Of a stretch of 64,000 nt of DNA, positions 37,484 through 47,178 are shown piece after piece. The stretch covers positions 235,726 to 299,725 of the forward strand of contig NZ_KB849717.1 in NCBI RefSeq assembly GCF_000368825.1, written 5' to 3'. The position numbers were made by a program, and so were the translations under genes. Under the pieces are notes generated by a model. That model worked only from the letters and a program-made list of their open reading frames with translations. It made no database searches and had not been told where the DNA came from. How positions within the stretch are numbered: position 1 is the stretch's first letter; each line of letters opens with the position of its first letter. Origin of the DNA: Acinetobacter ursingii DSM 16037 = CIP 107286 (lineage in GTDB: Bacteria > Pseudomonadota > Gammaproteobacteria > Pseudomonadales > Moraxellaceae).

Positions 37484-38510
37484 TCAATTGATTAAAACCG
37501 CTTAAGTCTTCAGACTGTTTTTTTGATCGTTTTGATAAATACATTTGCTGATCTGCATATTCAAGTAATTGTTCAACGCTGTCTGCATGGGTTGGATAAA
37601 TTGCAACCCCGGTGCTGGCTCGAATACTCAAGTTTTTATTTTCAAAGATAAATTCTTGATCACAAACAACATTGATTCGATCAACCACGTTCAAACTTAG
37701 TTTTGGATCAGTTAATTGAGTAAGAATAATGGCAAACTCATCTCCTCCAATACGAGCCAGATGGTCTTGAACACGAATCACCATTTTTAATCTTTGGGCA
37801 AATTCTTTTAAAGCAGCATCACCAACCCGATGTCCATACTGATCATTAATTTGTTTCAAACCATCCATATCAATCATTAACAAAGCAAAATAATTCTGAG
37901 TGGATTGAGTTGAAGCAAGACATCTTCTGAAATGATCTAAAAAATGACTGCGATTGGAAAGCTCAGTGAGCACATCCTGAGTCGCCATACGATAGAGTTC
38001 TTGTGTACCAAATCGTGTTGCATGATACATGGCGGCCGCAATCAGTTCAGACATCAGCTCGAGTAGTCTTAAGTCTCCTTCTGCAAAAGCGGCTACTTTT
38101 TTTGAATATATTTTTAAAACGCCTAAAGGTTCTTCACAATGAATAAGTGGAACCACCGCCATTGAACGAAGTCCTACATAACGACAGGCAAATACATCCA
38201 CTCTTGGATCTGTCTCAGTATCTGGACTATATAAGATTTCTCTTTTTTCAATACAAAGTCCCGAAAGAGTATTTTTAACTTTTATGCGATGACCTAGTAG
38301 ATTTAAATTATGATCAGATACTGAATGAACCACCATTTCATTGGTTTCTAAGAGTTCAATAATTGCTCCATCAGCTTCAATAATGTTCTTTGACTGTTGG
38401 GCAACCACGGTCATCACTGAGTCTAAATCTAGCCCCAATTTTACAATTTCAGTCTGCGTCTTGATCACAGAAAGTAATTGTTCGACTGTCGGTTGAAATT
38501 TACCTGACAT
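37470..38510 (-). CDS. Diguanylate cyclase with GAF sensor domain
   Basis: 346 residues: an N-terminal GAF domain (about 25-170) and a C-terminal GGDEF domain. The active-site motif reads GGDEF near residue 257. An RVQD sequence lies five residues before it, the canonical RxxD inhibitory site for c-di-GMP feedback. No EAL domain or transmembrane segment. It should make c-di-GMP in the cytoplasm in response to an unknown GAF ligand. Confidence 0.92.
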   Translation of the reverse strand: MSGKFQPTVEQLLSVIKTQTEIVKLGLDLDSVMTVVAQQSKNIIEADGAIIELLETNEMVVHSVSDHNLNLLGHRIKVKNTLSGLCIEKREILYSPDTETDPRVDVFACRYVGLRSMAVVPLIHCEEPLGVLKIYSKKVAAFAEGDLRLLELMSELIAAAMYHATRFGTQELYRMATQDVLTELSNRSHFLDHFRRCLASTQSTQNYFALLMIDMDGLKQINDQYGHRVGDAALKEFAQRLKMVIRVQDHLARIGGDEFAIILTQLTDPKLSLNVVDRINVVCDQEFIFENKNLSIRASTGVAIYPTHADSVEQLLEYADQQMYLSKRSKKQSEDLSGFNQLIIDS

Positions 38511-38796
38511 TCTAAGCCCTAACCCGTATTAAAAATGATGACTTTTTGACTATTAAAATAATAAGGAAGTGATGGGAGGGAATTTTACGACTAATTATGC
38601 AAAATGCATAGAAAATAAACAGACTTATGCGCTCAAAAAGGGCACTTTTAATCAATCTGCCGAATGACCTACAATTTAAATAACGTCCAAGAGTCGTTCT
38701 TAGAAAGAATACCGACTTCTTTCATAAGTCCCTTTTATTTCTCTCTATTGAAGAAAAATAAAGAAGGTTTAAACAATGATGAAAGAAGTCTTATGA

Positions 38797-39717
38797 TTAG
38801 GCTGAATAATAATTTATTCTTTTCTGAGAAAATTTTTCCAACTGTTTCAAGAAACCTTCAAAATAGCTTTTTTCTTTCTCGTCAGTCCGATAACCCGCAT
38901 ATAAAGTACGGCGCAAGCCTTGTGGTGCAACACAACTCAAACGACGACTTGTCACCCAGCCTTTTTGTTCATATTCATTCACCACCCAATCAGGCAAAGC
39001 TGAAATACCACGCCCACTGGCCACCAGTTGAATGAGCATCTGAGTTAAATCGGTGGTACGGATGGCTTTAGGCTGGATATTTGCAGGAAGAAATAGATGC
39101 GCCATAATATCCAGACGATGTTTATCAACAGGATATGTGATCAACGTTTCTTCAGCTAAATTTTGTACCGTGATATTTTCGCTACGCACCAAAGGATGCG
39201 TATTGGATAAGACCAAACGTGATTCATATTCAAAAATCGGAAAATATTCAATCCCTTTAAGCGCAATCGGATCTGCGGTAATGAGTAAATCGAATTCACC
39301 TGTTTGTAAAAGTTCATGTGGATTGGCTTCAAAACCCGAAGCAAAGTCCAGATCGACATCAGGATACTGTTGGCGATATTGATTTAATAATGGCATTAAC
39401 CAGTCAAAACAACTGTGGCACTCAGACGAAAAAATAATACGTCCTGTCTGCCCATGCACAATACGCGTGATATCACTTTGTGCAATTTGAATTTGTGGTA
39501 ACACATCATCAGCAAGTTTTAATAATCGTTGCCCCACATTTGAAAAGGTTACAGGTCGACTACGACGATTGACAACTTCCACCCCATACCAATGATCAAG
39601 TTCTTTCAGTTGATGTGAAATTGCTGAAGGGGTTAGACACAAATCATTTGCAGCAGCGACCAGTGAACCATGCTCACGTAAAGCCAGAAGCGTTTTAAGA
39701 TGGCGAATTTCAAGCAT
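38797..39717 (-). CDS. metR: LysR-family regulator of methionine metabolism, MetR-like
   Basis: 306 residues, with an N-terminal winged HTH (MLEIRHLKTLLALREHGSLVAAANDLCLTPSAISHQL) and a LysR ligand-binding domain. It follows E. coli MetR closely across the protein, for example the ECHSC-W segment near residue 100, FDYE/FEYE-RLVL, and the LIQLVA-GRGISALPDWVV region. MetR senses homocysteine and controls metE/metH. No methionine-synthase gene is adjacent here, so the target must be elsewhere. Confidence 0.85.
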   Translation of the reverse strand: MLEIRHLKTLLALREHGSLVAAANDLCLTPSAISHQLKELDHWYGVEVVNRRSRPVTFSNVGQRLLKLADDVLPQIQIAQSDITRIVHGQTGRIIFSSECHSCFDWLMPLLNQYRQQYPDVDLDFASGFEANPHELLQTGEFDLLITADPIALKGIEYFPIFEYESRLVLSNTHPLVRSENITVQNLAEETLITYPVDKHRLDIMAHLFLPANIQPKAIRTTDLTQMLIQLVASGRGISALPDWVVNEYEQKGWVTSRRLSCVAPQGLRRTLYAGYRTDEKEKSYFEGFLKQLEKFSQKRINYYSA

Positions 39718-40048
39718 AAAGTCGAATCAAAACAAAAGAGTGAATATTATTCATTATATCATGAAATTTATTAGCTTGTTTCAACCTAAATTTTATTTCA
39801 TTATTCTTTTACTACATGAATATAGCTCAACTTATATGACTTTAAAACACAATCATCTTCTAGTTCCATTTTGACAGATCAAATAATTTGGATGCTAAAT
39901 TCTTACTAAGATATTGAAAATAAAAATGTTATAAATTTTAAAATAATAAATATAAAAAACTATAACCAAAAACTCCAGACACTCTAGGTCAACGTTGACC
40001 TAGAGCTTTTTTTATCAGAACGATTGATCTATCAAATTCATCATGGAG
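39718..40048. other. Intergenic region with an orphan rightward terminator
   Basis: 331 AT-rich bases between divergent metR and the lipoprotein gene. It contains the terminator at 39982-40013 but no rightward gene to account for it, and a possible -35-like TTGAAA at 39914. A small RNA is one explanation. Confidence 0.5.
39982..40013 (+). terminator. Strong rho-independent terminator without an upstream gene
   Basis: A perfect 24-base palindrome (CTCTAGGTCAAC / GTTGACCTAGAG) followed rightward by C and seven T. Read leftward only a delayed five-T run follows, so rightward termination is favoured, although it could also serve the lipoprotein gene ending at 40049. Confidence 0.75.
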
Positions 40049-40471
40049 TTATTGTGCAACATCATTAACTTGAGTTTGTGATTGAGCAACCATTGAAAGT
40101 AACTGATGACTTGCAACATTATCGTTTTGATCAAATATCACCTGATAAGAAAGTTTCTTTCCATCAAAATATGATTCCGCAGGCGTTCCAATGACTTCCC
40201 ACAAACCAATCGAAGCGACATCTGCTAAGCCATGCCAAATCACACGACTGGTTTTATTTGCTTTGGAATAACCTTGTTGGAAAGTATAAATTTCTACACG
40301 TTGACCATCTTTATATTCACTTGCAACAGGTGCACCAAACTCAGCAATCACGTGATTACGTGAAATACCTGTATTTAGAACACTGAGATTTTTCTTACTG
40401 GGCTGATTACTTGCCATGACTACAGCACAACCACTACTAGTCAATACAGATACCAGCAACCCCACAGCCAT
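40049..40471 (-). CDS. BamE/SmpA-like lipoprotein, probably with a shifted start
   Basis: The visible frame encodes 140 residues with a lipobox (TSSGC) and a small domain like BamE/OmlA (GISRNHVIAEFGAPVASEY, GQRVEIYTF). The frame begins at MAVGLLVSVL, an unusual signal with no basic residues. One base further, an upstream ATG would read MKMLKK in front of CMAVGLLVSVL if the run of six A at 40475-40480 had seven. That would be a perfect lipoprotein signal. So either a one-base deletion has disabled the gene, or the A-run is misread or slips. Confidence 0.7.
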   Translation of the reverse strand: MAVGLLVSVLTSSGCAVVMASNQPSKKNLSVLNTGISRNHVIAEFGAPVASEYKDGQRVEIYTFQQGYSKANKTSRVIWHGLADVASIGLWEVIGTPAESYFDGKKLSYQVIFDQNDNVASHQLLSMVAQSQTQVNDVAQ

Positions 40472-40694
40472 ACATTTTTTAACATCTTCATACTCATTAT
40501 TCTGATTAACTCCATCACCGCATTAAACCCCGTAATGCAGCATGCAAATATATATTGTATATAACTTTTTTCAATCATTATTTATCGCGGTAAAGATGTT
40601 AAAAATCTTTAATCCCGAGTAAATTAGTTAACTATTACAATCTCTTTCCACTATAATTATTTCTTGATTATTCTCCCATTTCTCTCGATTTTTT

Positions 40695-41897
40695 ATGTCA
40701 GCTAAATCAAATACATCGATTGCTTCGGGTTCACCCCGACAATATTCATTATTTTGGGTCATTTTAGCATTAGCGATTGGTGGCTTTTGTATCGGAACAA
40801 CTGAATTTGTTGCGATGGGACTGATTCAGGAAATTGCCAAAGATCTACATATTAGTGTTCCAGATGCAGGTCATTTTATCAGTGCTTATGCACTTGGCGT
40901 GGTGATTGGTGCGCCAGTTATTGCTATTTTAGCTGCACGCATTCCACGCAAGTCGTTATTACTGGGTTTGATGTTGTTTTACGGCATTGCCAATGCTCTA
41001 ACCGCTTTGGCTCATACACCTGAAACTGTTTTACTTTCACGTTTTATCGCGGGTTTTCCACACGGCGCTTATTTTGGTGTAGGCGCATTGGTCGCCGCAG
41101 AACTGGCTGGTCCTAAAAAACGAGCTTCCGCTGTTGCTCAAATGATGATGGGGTTAACCATTGCGACAGTTTTCGGTGTTCCATTGGCAACATGGCTAGG
41201 TCAACAATTTGGTTGGCGTTCAGGCTTTGAATTTTCCTCAATTATTGCTTTTGTTACCTTAGTTGCCATTGCCATTTTTGTACCCCAAATACCAGTACAT
41301 TCAACAGCCAGTGTTAAAACCGAGTTAGCAGGACTGAAAAATATCCATATGTGGCTCACGCTTGCTGTGGGTGCAATTGGGTTTGGCGGCATGTTTTCGG
41401 TCTATAGTTATGTCTCACCTATTTTGACTGAATATACCCAAGTCAGTATCGATATTGTTCCCATTGCTTTAGCCATCTGGGGCGTTGGTATGGTGATTGG
41501 AGGATTATTGGCAGGTTGGCTGGCCGATCGAAATTTAAATAAAACCATTGTAGCCGTGCTTATTAGTTCGGCACTTGCTTTTGTTTTAGCCAGTTTCATG
41601 ATGAGCCAGCTTTATACTGCGATTTTTGCCTTGTTTTTGATTGGACTCACGGTCATGGGTTTAGGCGGAACTTTACAAATGCGCTTAATGGATGTTGCTG
41701 GCGAAGCCCAAGGTTTAGCGGCATCTCTCAACCATTCAGCCTTTAATTTGGCAAATGCGTTAGGCGCTTTTTTAGGTGGATGGGTCTTGAGTCATCAGAT
41801 GGGCTGGATCGCACCTATCTGGGTGGGTTTTGTTCTAAGTCTTGGCGGATTAGTGATTTTATTGATCGCCTTTGCGGTAGAAAAACATAAGAAATAA
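40695..41897 (+). CDS. MFS transporter, DHA1/AraJ-like
   Basis: 400 residues with about twelve transmembrane helices and the MFS motif between helices 2 and 3 (a basic RIPRK stretch). The beginning of the body (WVILALAIGGFCIGTTEFVAMGLIQEIAKDL) is typical of sugar/drug exporters of the AraJ/YdhP type. The substrate is unknown. Nothing adjacent links it to a pathway. Confidence 0.85.
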   Translation: MSAKSNTSIASGSPRQYSLFWVILALAIGGFCIGTTEFVAMGLIQEIAKDLHISVPDAGHFISAYALGVVIGAPVIAILAARIPRKSLLLGLMLFYGIANALTALAHTPETVLLSRFIAGFPHGAYFGVGALVAAELAGPKKRASAVAQMMMGLTIATVFGVPLATWLGQQFGWRSGFEFSSIIAFVTLVAIAIFVPQIPVHSTASVKTELAGLKNIHMWLTLAVGAIGFGGMFSVYSYVSPILTEYTQVSIDIVPIALAIWGVGMVIGGLLAGWLADRNLNKTIVAVLISSALAFVLASFMMSQLYTAIFALFLIGLTVMGLGGTLQMRLMDVAGEAQGLAASLNHSAFNLANALGAFLGGWVLSHQMGWIAPIWVGFVLSLGGLVILLIAFAVEKHKK

Positions 41898-41929
41898 AAA
41901 TCTTTGGCATGAGATCAATTTCAGTGACC

Positions 41930-42919
41930 TCATGCCTCTGGCAACTTTTCACCGCAATGAGGACAATATTTAAAGGCTTTCTTTTGTTGTTCCTGCTCTT
42001 CCAAATCTTTTTCACGGATCAATTGCATAATCACTTCATTGGTTTGCTCTTTGCTTAAACCTATTCGTTTACGGATTTTTTCGATTTCCTTTGTTTCATT
42101 TAGATAGTCTATCTGATTTGAAATCAGCAAATTTCTAAACTCCTGAGCAAGTTTTTGATTACGTAAACTTAATTCATTTGCAAGACCGGTCGCCAAAATA
42201 CCTGCTGGCAATGCAGCCAAACCAACACCTAAAATCGTAATTACAGCGCCCAATAATTTGCCAATATTGGTGACTGGAGTCACATCGCCATAGCCCACTG
42301 TAGTCAGCGTAACAACTGCCCACCACATTGCCTCGGGAATAGAGCTAAATACTCCGGGCTGTGCTTTATTTTCAACCACATAGATACCACCCGCAGCCAT
42401 AACAATCATAATCAGCAAAATAAATACAACTGCCTGAAATGAACCTTTTTCACGCTCAATAACCGCAAGTAAAATCTGAAGTGAAACGAAATAACGGGTC
42501 AACTTTAACAGACGCAGTAATCTTAAAATTCTCAAGAAACGTAGGTCAATTGGTACTATAAAGTTAAGGTATGCGGGTAAAATCGCCAATAAATCAATAA
42601 TCGCACCGCCACTACTAAACCATTGCAATCGTGTTTTCCATGCAGGTTGATCTGGGTGCTCTTCTGCAACACACCATAAGCGCAATAAATATTCAATCGT
42701 AAATAGAGCGATAGAAACTGTTTCAAATAGATCGAAGAGTTTTTTGTGCGCAAAATAAATGGAATCAATCGACTCCAACATAACGGCTAAAACATTGGCA
42801 ATAATCAAAAATATCAAAAAGAAATTCAGGAGACGACTTAAGTGACTTTCATAATCATGATTCTGTAAATTATTAAAAACAAAACGACGTAAATGACGTA
42901 AGGAAAATTTAGTCATCAT
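41930..42919 (-). CDS. Voltage-gated-type potassium channel with C-terminal CxxC tail
   Basis: About 329 residues. A six-segment channel: S4-like helix with spaced arginines (LRFLRILRLLRLLKLTRY) and the selectivity filter TVGYGD. The tail after the last helix ends in KYCPHCGEKLPEA, half of a zinc-ribbon. I chose the ATG at 42919; a GTG 36 bases upstream is possible, with no clear Shine-Dalgarno for either. It likely conducts K+ across the inner membrane. Confidence 0.83.
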   Translation of the reverse strand: MMTKFSLRHLRRFVFNNLQNHDYESHLSRLLNFFLIFLIIANVLAVMLESIDSIYFAHKKLFDLFETVSIALFTIEYLLRLWCVAEEHPDQPAWKTRLQWFSSGGAIIDLLAILPAYLNFIVPIDLRFLRILRLLRLLKLTRYFVSLQILLAVIEREKGSFQAVVFILLIMIVMAAGGIYVVENKAQPGVFSSIPEAMWWAVVTLTTVGYGDVTPVTNIGKLLGAVITILGVGLAALPAGILATGLANELSLRNQKLAQEFRNLLISNQIDYLNETKEIEKIRKRIGLSKEQTNEVIMQLIREKDLEEQEQQKKAFKYCPHCGEKLPEA

Positions 42920-43159
42920 AAATAAAAACTTATAATTATGCTCAATACTCGGCACAATTTAACATGCTCACAGTATTTGTGTCAGCTTTTAGCTTAATCC
43001 TAGTGAGAATGCAGTAACAGACAGGCAACAATTCTTCATTTGGTAATAGAGCAAGACTCTTTCATAATAAAATCATAAACTCAAATGCGTTTGCATGCAG
43101 TTTAACAATACTAACTATATAAATTATAACGTTAATCTATTCATAATAAGGCGGTTTTT

Positions 43160-44617
43160 ATGGGCTTTAAACCAATTCCAGCTGCAATATCCTGTGCATT
43201 AACACTTATCATCTGGTTTATTATCCCAGTCCCTCAAGGAGTAACACCTGAAGCTTGGCATTTATTGGCCATGTTTGTAGGGGTAATTGCGGCCATTATT
43301 GGGAAAGCACTCCCGATTGGAGCAATTGCGATGATTGCCATTACGCTGGTTGCCGTTACGGGCGTCACCAACCCCAAACCCAGTGAAGCCATTAAGGACG
43401 CTTTAAGTAGTTTTGCCAATCCTCTTATCTGGCTGATTGGGGTGTCGATCATGATCTCCAAAGGGCTTCAAAAAACAGGGCTTGGAGCACGTTTAGGTTA
43501 TCTATTTATTGCGGTATGGGGTAAACGAACCATTGGTATCGGTTATAGCATGGTGTTGTCGGAACTCATACTTGCTCCTGTTACGCCAAGCAATACGGCA
43601 CGTGGCGGTGGAATTATCCATCCAATTGTTCGCGCTATTGCGACCAGTTATGATTCAGACCCCGCCAAAGGCACTGAAGGTCGTATGGGGAAATATCTGG
43701 CTTTGGTGAATTATCATGCCAATCCGATTACTTCTGCCATGTTTGTTACTGCAACAGCACCTAATCCACTGGTGGTAGATCTGGTCGCAAAAGCGACCAA
43801 TACCCAGATTTACCTCAGTTGGACAACATGGGCAATTGCCATGATCCTTCCAGGGATCATAGCGCTCATTGTTATGCCGATTATCATCTATCTCATGTAT
43901 CCACCTGAAATTAAACGAACGCCAAATTCAGCACAATTTGCAAAAGAACGCCTGAAGGAAATGGGGAAAGTGACCGTACCTGAGCTCATCATGTTAGGTG
44001 TCTTTGGCATCATGCTATTACTTTGGGCTGGTATTCCTGCCATGATCTTGGGTGATGCGTGGTCAGTGGATGCGACGACGACCGCATTTATTGGTTTAAG
44101 CCTCTTACTTTTAACAGGGGTTTTGACTTGGGAAGATATCCTCACTCAAAAAAGTGCATGGGATACCATCACATGGTTTGCTGCTTTAGTGATGATGGCA
44201 ACCTACTTAAATAAGTTAGGTCTTATTACGTGGTTCTCTGGAGTTCTTGAAGCTCAGATTGCACATCTTGGACTCAACTGGGTACTGGCAAGTTTGTTGC
44301 TCTTACTGACGTATATGTATGCGCATTATATGTTTGCAAGTACTACAGCACACATTACCGCAATGTTTGCTGCCTTTTACACAGCAGGTATTGCACTTGG
44401 TGCTCCCCCAATGCTGTTTGCACTGATCATGGCGGCTGCATCCAGTATTATGATGACACTTACGCACTATGCAACAGGTACTTCACCGATTATCTATGGA
44501 TCTGGCTATACCACTTTGGGAGAATGGTGGAAGGCAGGCTTTGTCATGAGTGTGGTCAATATTGTGATTTTTATCGTCATTGGTGGCATCTGGTGGAAAT
44601 TTCTGGGCTACTGGTAA
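43160..44617 (+). CDS. DASS family dicarboxylate/anion transporter
   Basis: 485 residues with about 12 hydrophobic segments. The sequence follows the SLC13/CitT/SodiT type. Features include APVTPSNTARGG near residue 142 and FASTTAHITAMFAAFY in the second half, both matching the conserved SNT motifs at the substrate site. The substrate is probably a dicarboxylate such as succinate, malate or oxoglutarate, but cannot be told from sequence. An AAGGCGG site precedes the ATG. Confidence 0.87.
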   Translation: MGFKPIPAAISCALTLIIWFIIPVPQGVTPEAWHLLAMFVGVIAAIIGKALPIGAIAMIAITLVAVTGVTNPKPSEAIKDALSSFANPLIWLIGVSIMISKGLQKTGLGARLGYLFIAVWGKRTIGIGYSMVLSELILAPVTPSNTARGGGIIHPIVRAIATSYDSDPAKGTEGRMGKYLALVNYHANPITSAMFVTATAPNPLVVDLVAKATNTQIYLSWTTWAIAMILPGIIALIVMPIIIYLMYPPEIKRTPNSAQFAKERLKEMGKVTVPELIMLGVFGIMLLLWAGIPAMILGDAWSVDATTTAFIGLSLLLLTGVLTWEDILTQKSAWDTITWFAALVMMATYLNKLGLITWFSGVLEAQIAHLGLNWVLASLLLLLTYMYAHYMFASTTAHITAMFAAFYTAGIALGAPPMLFALIMAAASSIMMTLTHYATGTSPIIYGSGYTTLGEWWKAGFVMSVVNIVIFIVIGGIWWKFLGYW

Positions 44618-44640
44618 ATTTGAAGTTCTATCCACCCATT

Positions 44641-44678
44641 AAAAAAGCCTGTCATGAAAAATCATGACAGGCTTTTTT
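44641..44678 (+). terminator. Terminator between the DASS transporter and aldehyde dehydrogenase genes
   Basis: A-run, GCCTGTCATGA, a short loop, TCATGACAGGC, T-run: a near-perfect bidirectional hairpin located between convergent genes. Confidence 0.9.
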
Positions 44679-44684
44679 GCAATA

Positions 44685-46055
44685 TTAGGAAGGAATGACC
44701 ACCAATTTCTTTTGTACAAATTCATTAAAACCTAGCTCAGAAAGTTCATGACCATAACCTGAACGTTTTACGCCACCGAAAGGTAACTCTGGTGCAGTTT
44801 GAGTCAAACTATTAATCCAGATCATGCCTGTTTCAACACGTGACGCTAGTTTTTTTGCTCGCTCAATATCTTTAGAGTGGATTGCACCGCCTAGGCCATA
44901 ATGTGATTGATTGGCAATTTTTACAATCTCATCGTCGTCTTTAGCGACATAAAGTTGAGACACTGGGCCAAAAAACTCTTCATACCAAGCAGGATTACTT
45001 TCTTCAATATTTTCTAAAATGGTTGCTTCAAAAAAGTTACCTGCTCCGTCAATAGGTTTACCACCCAATACTAATGTGGCTCCAGCATCAACAGCCTTGA
45101 CTACCTGTTTATGTAAGTTTTCTGCTGCCGAAGCCGATGATAGAGGCCCCAGACTTGTCGACTCATCTAGTGGATCGCCTGTTTTTAGGTTTTTAAATGC
45201 TTCGATCATGCCTTGCTTAAATTGCTCAGCAATTTTTTCATGTAAAATAAAACGCTTGGCTGCGGTACAAACTTGCCCTGCATTATTGATACGTGCCTGA
45301 CAACCGACCTTAATCGCACGTTGCAAATCGGCATCATCCAATACGATAAAAACGTCATTTCCGCCCAATTCTAGCGTCGACTTCTTAACATATTTTCCCG
45401 CCTGTTCGGCAACGCTACTTCCCGCACCTTCTGAACCGGTTAAGGCAACACCCTGTACACGCGGATCTTTAATAATCTCAGCAACCTGATCGGTTGAAAT
45501 AAATAAATTGGTCCATACCCCTGCTGGTGCACCTGAATCATGAATAATCTTTTCAAAGGCTTCTGCACATTGCGGAACGATACTGGCATGTTTAGCTAGG
45601 ACTGGATTACCAATCGCGCAGTTCGGCGCAAATACCCGCATAAGTTGATAAAAGGGAAAATTCCACGGTTCGACTGCCATAATCACACCCAGTGGATGAT
45701 GTTCAACCCACGCTTCACCTATTTCAGTCGGATACTTTTGTGGGCTTAAAAACTTCTCGGCATTTTGTGCATAATAATCTGCAATATTGGCACATAACTC
45801 CACTTCACCAAGGCTCTGTTTGATCAACTTACCCATTTCTGTAGACATAAGTTGTGCCAGTTTTTCTTTATTTGCTCTTAACTGACTTGCTACTTTTTTG
45901 AGTAACGCAAGACGTTTTTCTAGGTCTTTTTTAGACCAATCTGATTTTAATAGCTTTTCAGCACGATCCAGACTTTCATCAATTTTAGCTTGATCATGAA
46001 AGTCATAAGTTTTAAGAATTTGACCGTTAAAAGGATTTACCGACTGATAACTCAT
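44685..46055 (-). CDS. NAD(P)-dependent aldehyde dehydrogenase, succinate-semialdehyde type
   Basis: 456 residues. Catalytic motifs are clear: LELGGNDVFIVL with the general-base Glu, and NNAGQVCTAAKRF with the nucleophilic Cys. The closest pattern is the NAD-dependent succinate-semialdehyde dehydrogenase (Sad/GabD2-like) group, shorter than GabD at the N-terminus. I chose the ATG at 46055, preceded by GGAGATAGCC; the TTG at 46067 overlaps that site. Substrate assignment is tentative. Confidence 0.82.
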   Translation of the reverse strand: MSYQSVNPFNGQILKTYDFHDQAKIDESLDRAEKLLKSDWSKKDLEKRLALLKKVASQLRANKEKLAQLMSTEMGKLIKQSLGEVELCANIADYYAQNAEKFLSPQKYPTEIGEAWVEHHPLGVIMAVEPWNFPFYQLMRVFAPNCAIGNPVLAKHASIVPQCAEAFEKIIHDSGAPAGVWTNLFISTDQVAEIIKDPRVQGVALTGSEGAGSSVAEQAGKYVKKSTLELGGNDVFIVLDDADLQRAIKVGCQARINNAGQVCTAAKRFILHEKIAEQFKQGMIEAFKNLKTGDPLDESTSLGPLSSASAAENLHKQVVKAVDAGATLVLGGKPIDGAGNFFEATILENIEESNPAWYEEFFGPVSQLYVAKDDDEIVKIANQSHYGLGGAIHSKDIERAKKLASRVETGMIWINSLTQTAPELPFGGVKRSGYGHELSELGFNEFVQKKLVVIPS

Positions 46056-46413
46056 GGCTATCTCCAATCATTATGTTTATCTTAAGTGAAATTTGAATGG
46101 TTTAAACATTTCAAAATGCGTTGGTCGAGCAACATTGTGTGGCGTTATTTTGTTTGCATATCTGTTAATCAGATGATTCACCAAAACACGGCACTATTTG
46201 TACACCCACCCACATTAAAGAGAGTTAAAGACATTGAATAGGCTTTGCAGCAAAACGCCTTCAAAGCCTCACTTATTGATACAAAATCTTGGTTTAGATA
46301 GCGTTTGAGTAAGTAAATCCATTCTTTTTGTATGTAGAAAATCATCCATAAGAAATAAAAAAACCTGATTTGATTGATCAAATCAGGTTTCTGAAAATTG
46401 CATCAAGTTTAAG
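46056..46413. other. Intergenic region between the aldehyde dehydrogenase and GST genes
   Basis: 358 bases. It holds the GST terminator at its right end. No other convincing feature; a 67-codon leftward frame at 46178-46381 runs into the terminator and is rejected. Confidence 0.6.
46355..46390 (-). terminator. Terminator after the GST gene
   Basis: Leftward: ATCAAATCAGGTTT pairs with AAACCTGATTTGAT and runs into seven T. It lies about 25 bases past the GST stop. Confidence 0.85.
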
Positions 46414-47178
46414 TTATATACCACGCCAATCTACACGTGCATTACGTTCAGTTTCATAAATTCGTTGTACATATTGCCCCAAAGGTAAACTGAGTAAATA
46501 GTCTTTATATTGACGTAATTCAGGTGAACTGACTTCATTATTTTCCCGTTCCCACGGTGTTCCTGAAAGCTCCAAAATCGGCGCAAGCATTGCACAAACG
46601 GCAATATCGGCGAGCCCTAAACGATCCCCAACCAAATAACGTCCAAAATTATCAATAAGGCGTTCATTCAGGACCAATACCAATTCATTCATACGCAGTT
46701 TAGATTGGGCAATCTTTTCTTCCTGAAGCTCATAGCTTTTGGTCACTAAAGTTTTCAAAATCGGTTTTGAAAACTTTTCAAACTGACGCAAATAGCCCTG
46801 TTCACCCATCATGATTTCAAGCGCTTCATCACCATGCGTCAGTGCATGCCCCAAACTCCAGCGACGTACATGAACGCCTAGTTCGTCAGCAATTTTATCG
46901 ATCTCAATAGCCAGTTCACGTAAATGCGGATCTCGACGTAATAATGAATGTTCGGGGTAGTGATCATCCAGATACAACGCAATTTGAGTTGATTCAGCAA
47001 TCCATCTTTTATCATCTTTTAAAATCGGAAGTTTATTTTGACCCGTTTTTAACTGGGCAAAAGCACGATGGAAACCAGGAATCAAGTTATGCGCAACATA
47101 ATCCAATTCCTTATGATCAAGTAACCAGCGAGCTTTTTCACAATAATGGGACAAAGGAAACTGGTATAAAACCCGCAT
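46414..47178 (-). CDS. Glutathione S-transferase family protein
   Basis: 254 residues. The N-terminal thioredoxin-fold domain starts MRVLYQFPLSHYCEKARWLLD and has the ESTQIALYLDD motif near residue 62; an all-helical C-terminal domain follows (DRLGLADIAVCAML). The catalytic residue would be the Ser/Tyr or Cys near residues 9-13, by GST analogy. The substrate is unknown. Confidence 0.83.
   Translation of the reverse strand: MRVLYQFPLSHYCEKARWLLDHKELDYVAHNLIPGFHRAFAQLKTGQNKLPILKDDKRWIAESTQIALYLDDHYPEHSLLRRDPHLRELAIEIDKIADELGVHVRRWSLGHALTHGDEALEIMMGEQGYLRQFEKFSKPILKTLVTKSYELQEEKIAQSKLRMNELVLVLNERLIDNFGRYLVGDRLGLADIAVCAMLAPILELSGTPWERENNEVSSPELRQYKDYLLSLPLGQYVQRIYETERNARVDWRGI

Noticed and set aside
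38664..39035. A 123-codon rightward frame opposite the end of metR
   Set aside because: Most of it is antisense to metR, it has no recognisable domain and no convincing ribosome binding site; it is probably chance.
46178..46381. A 67-codon leftward frame between the aldehyde dehydrogenase and GST genes
   Set aside because: It runs through the GST terminator and shows no protein-like pattern.
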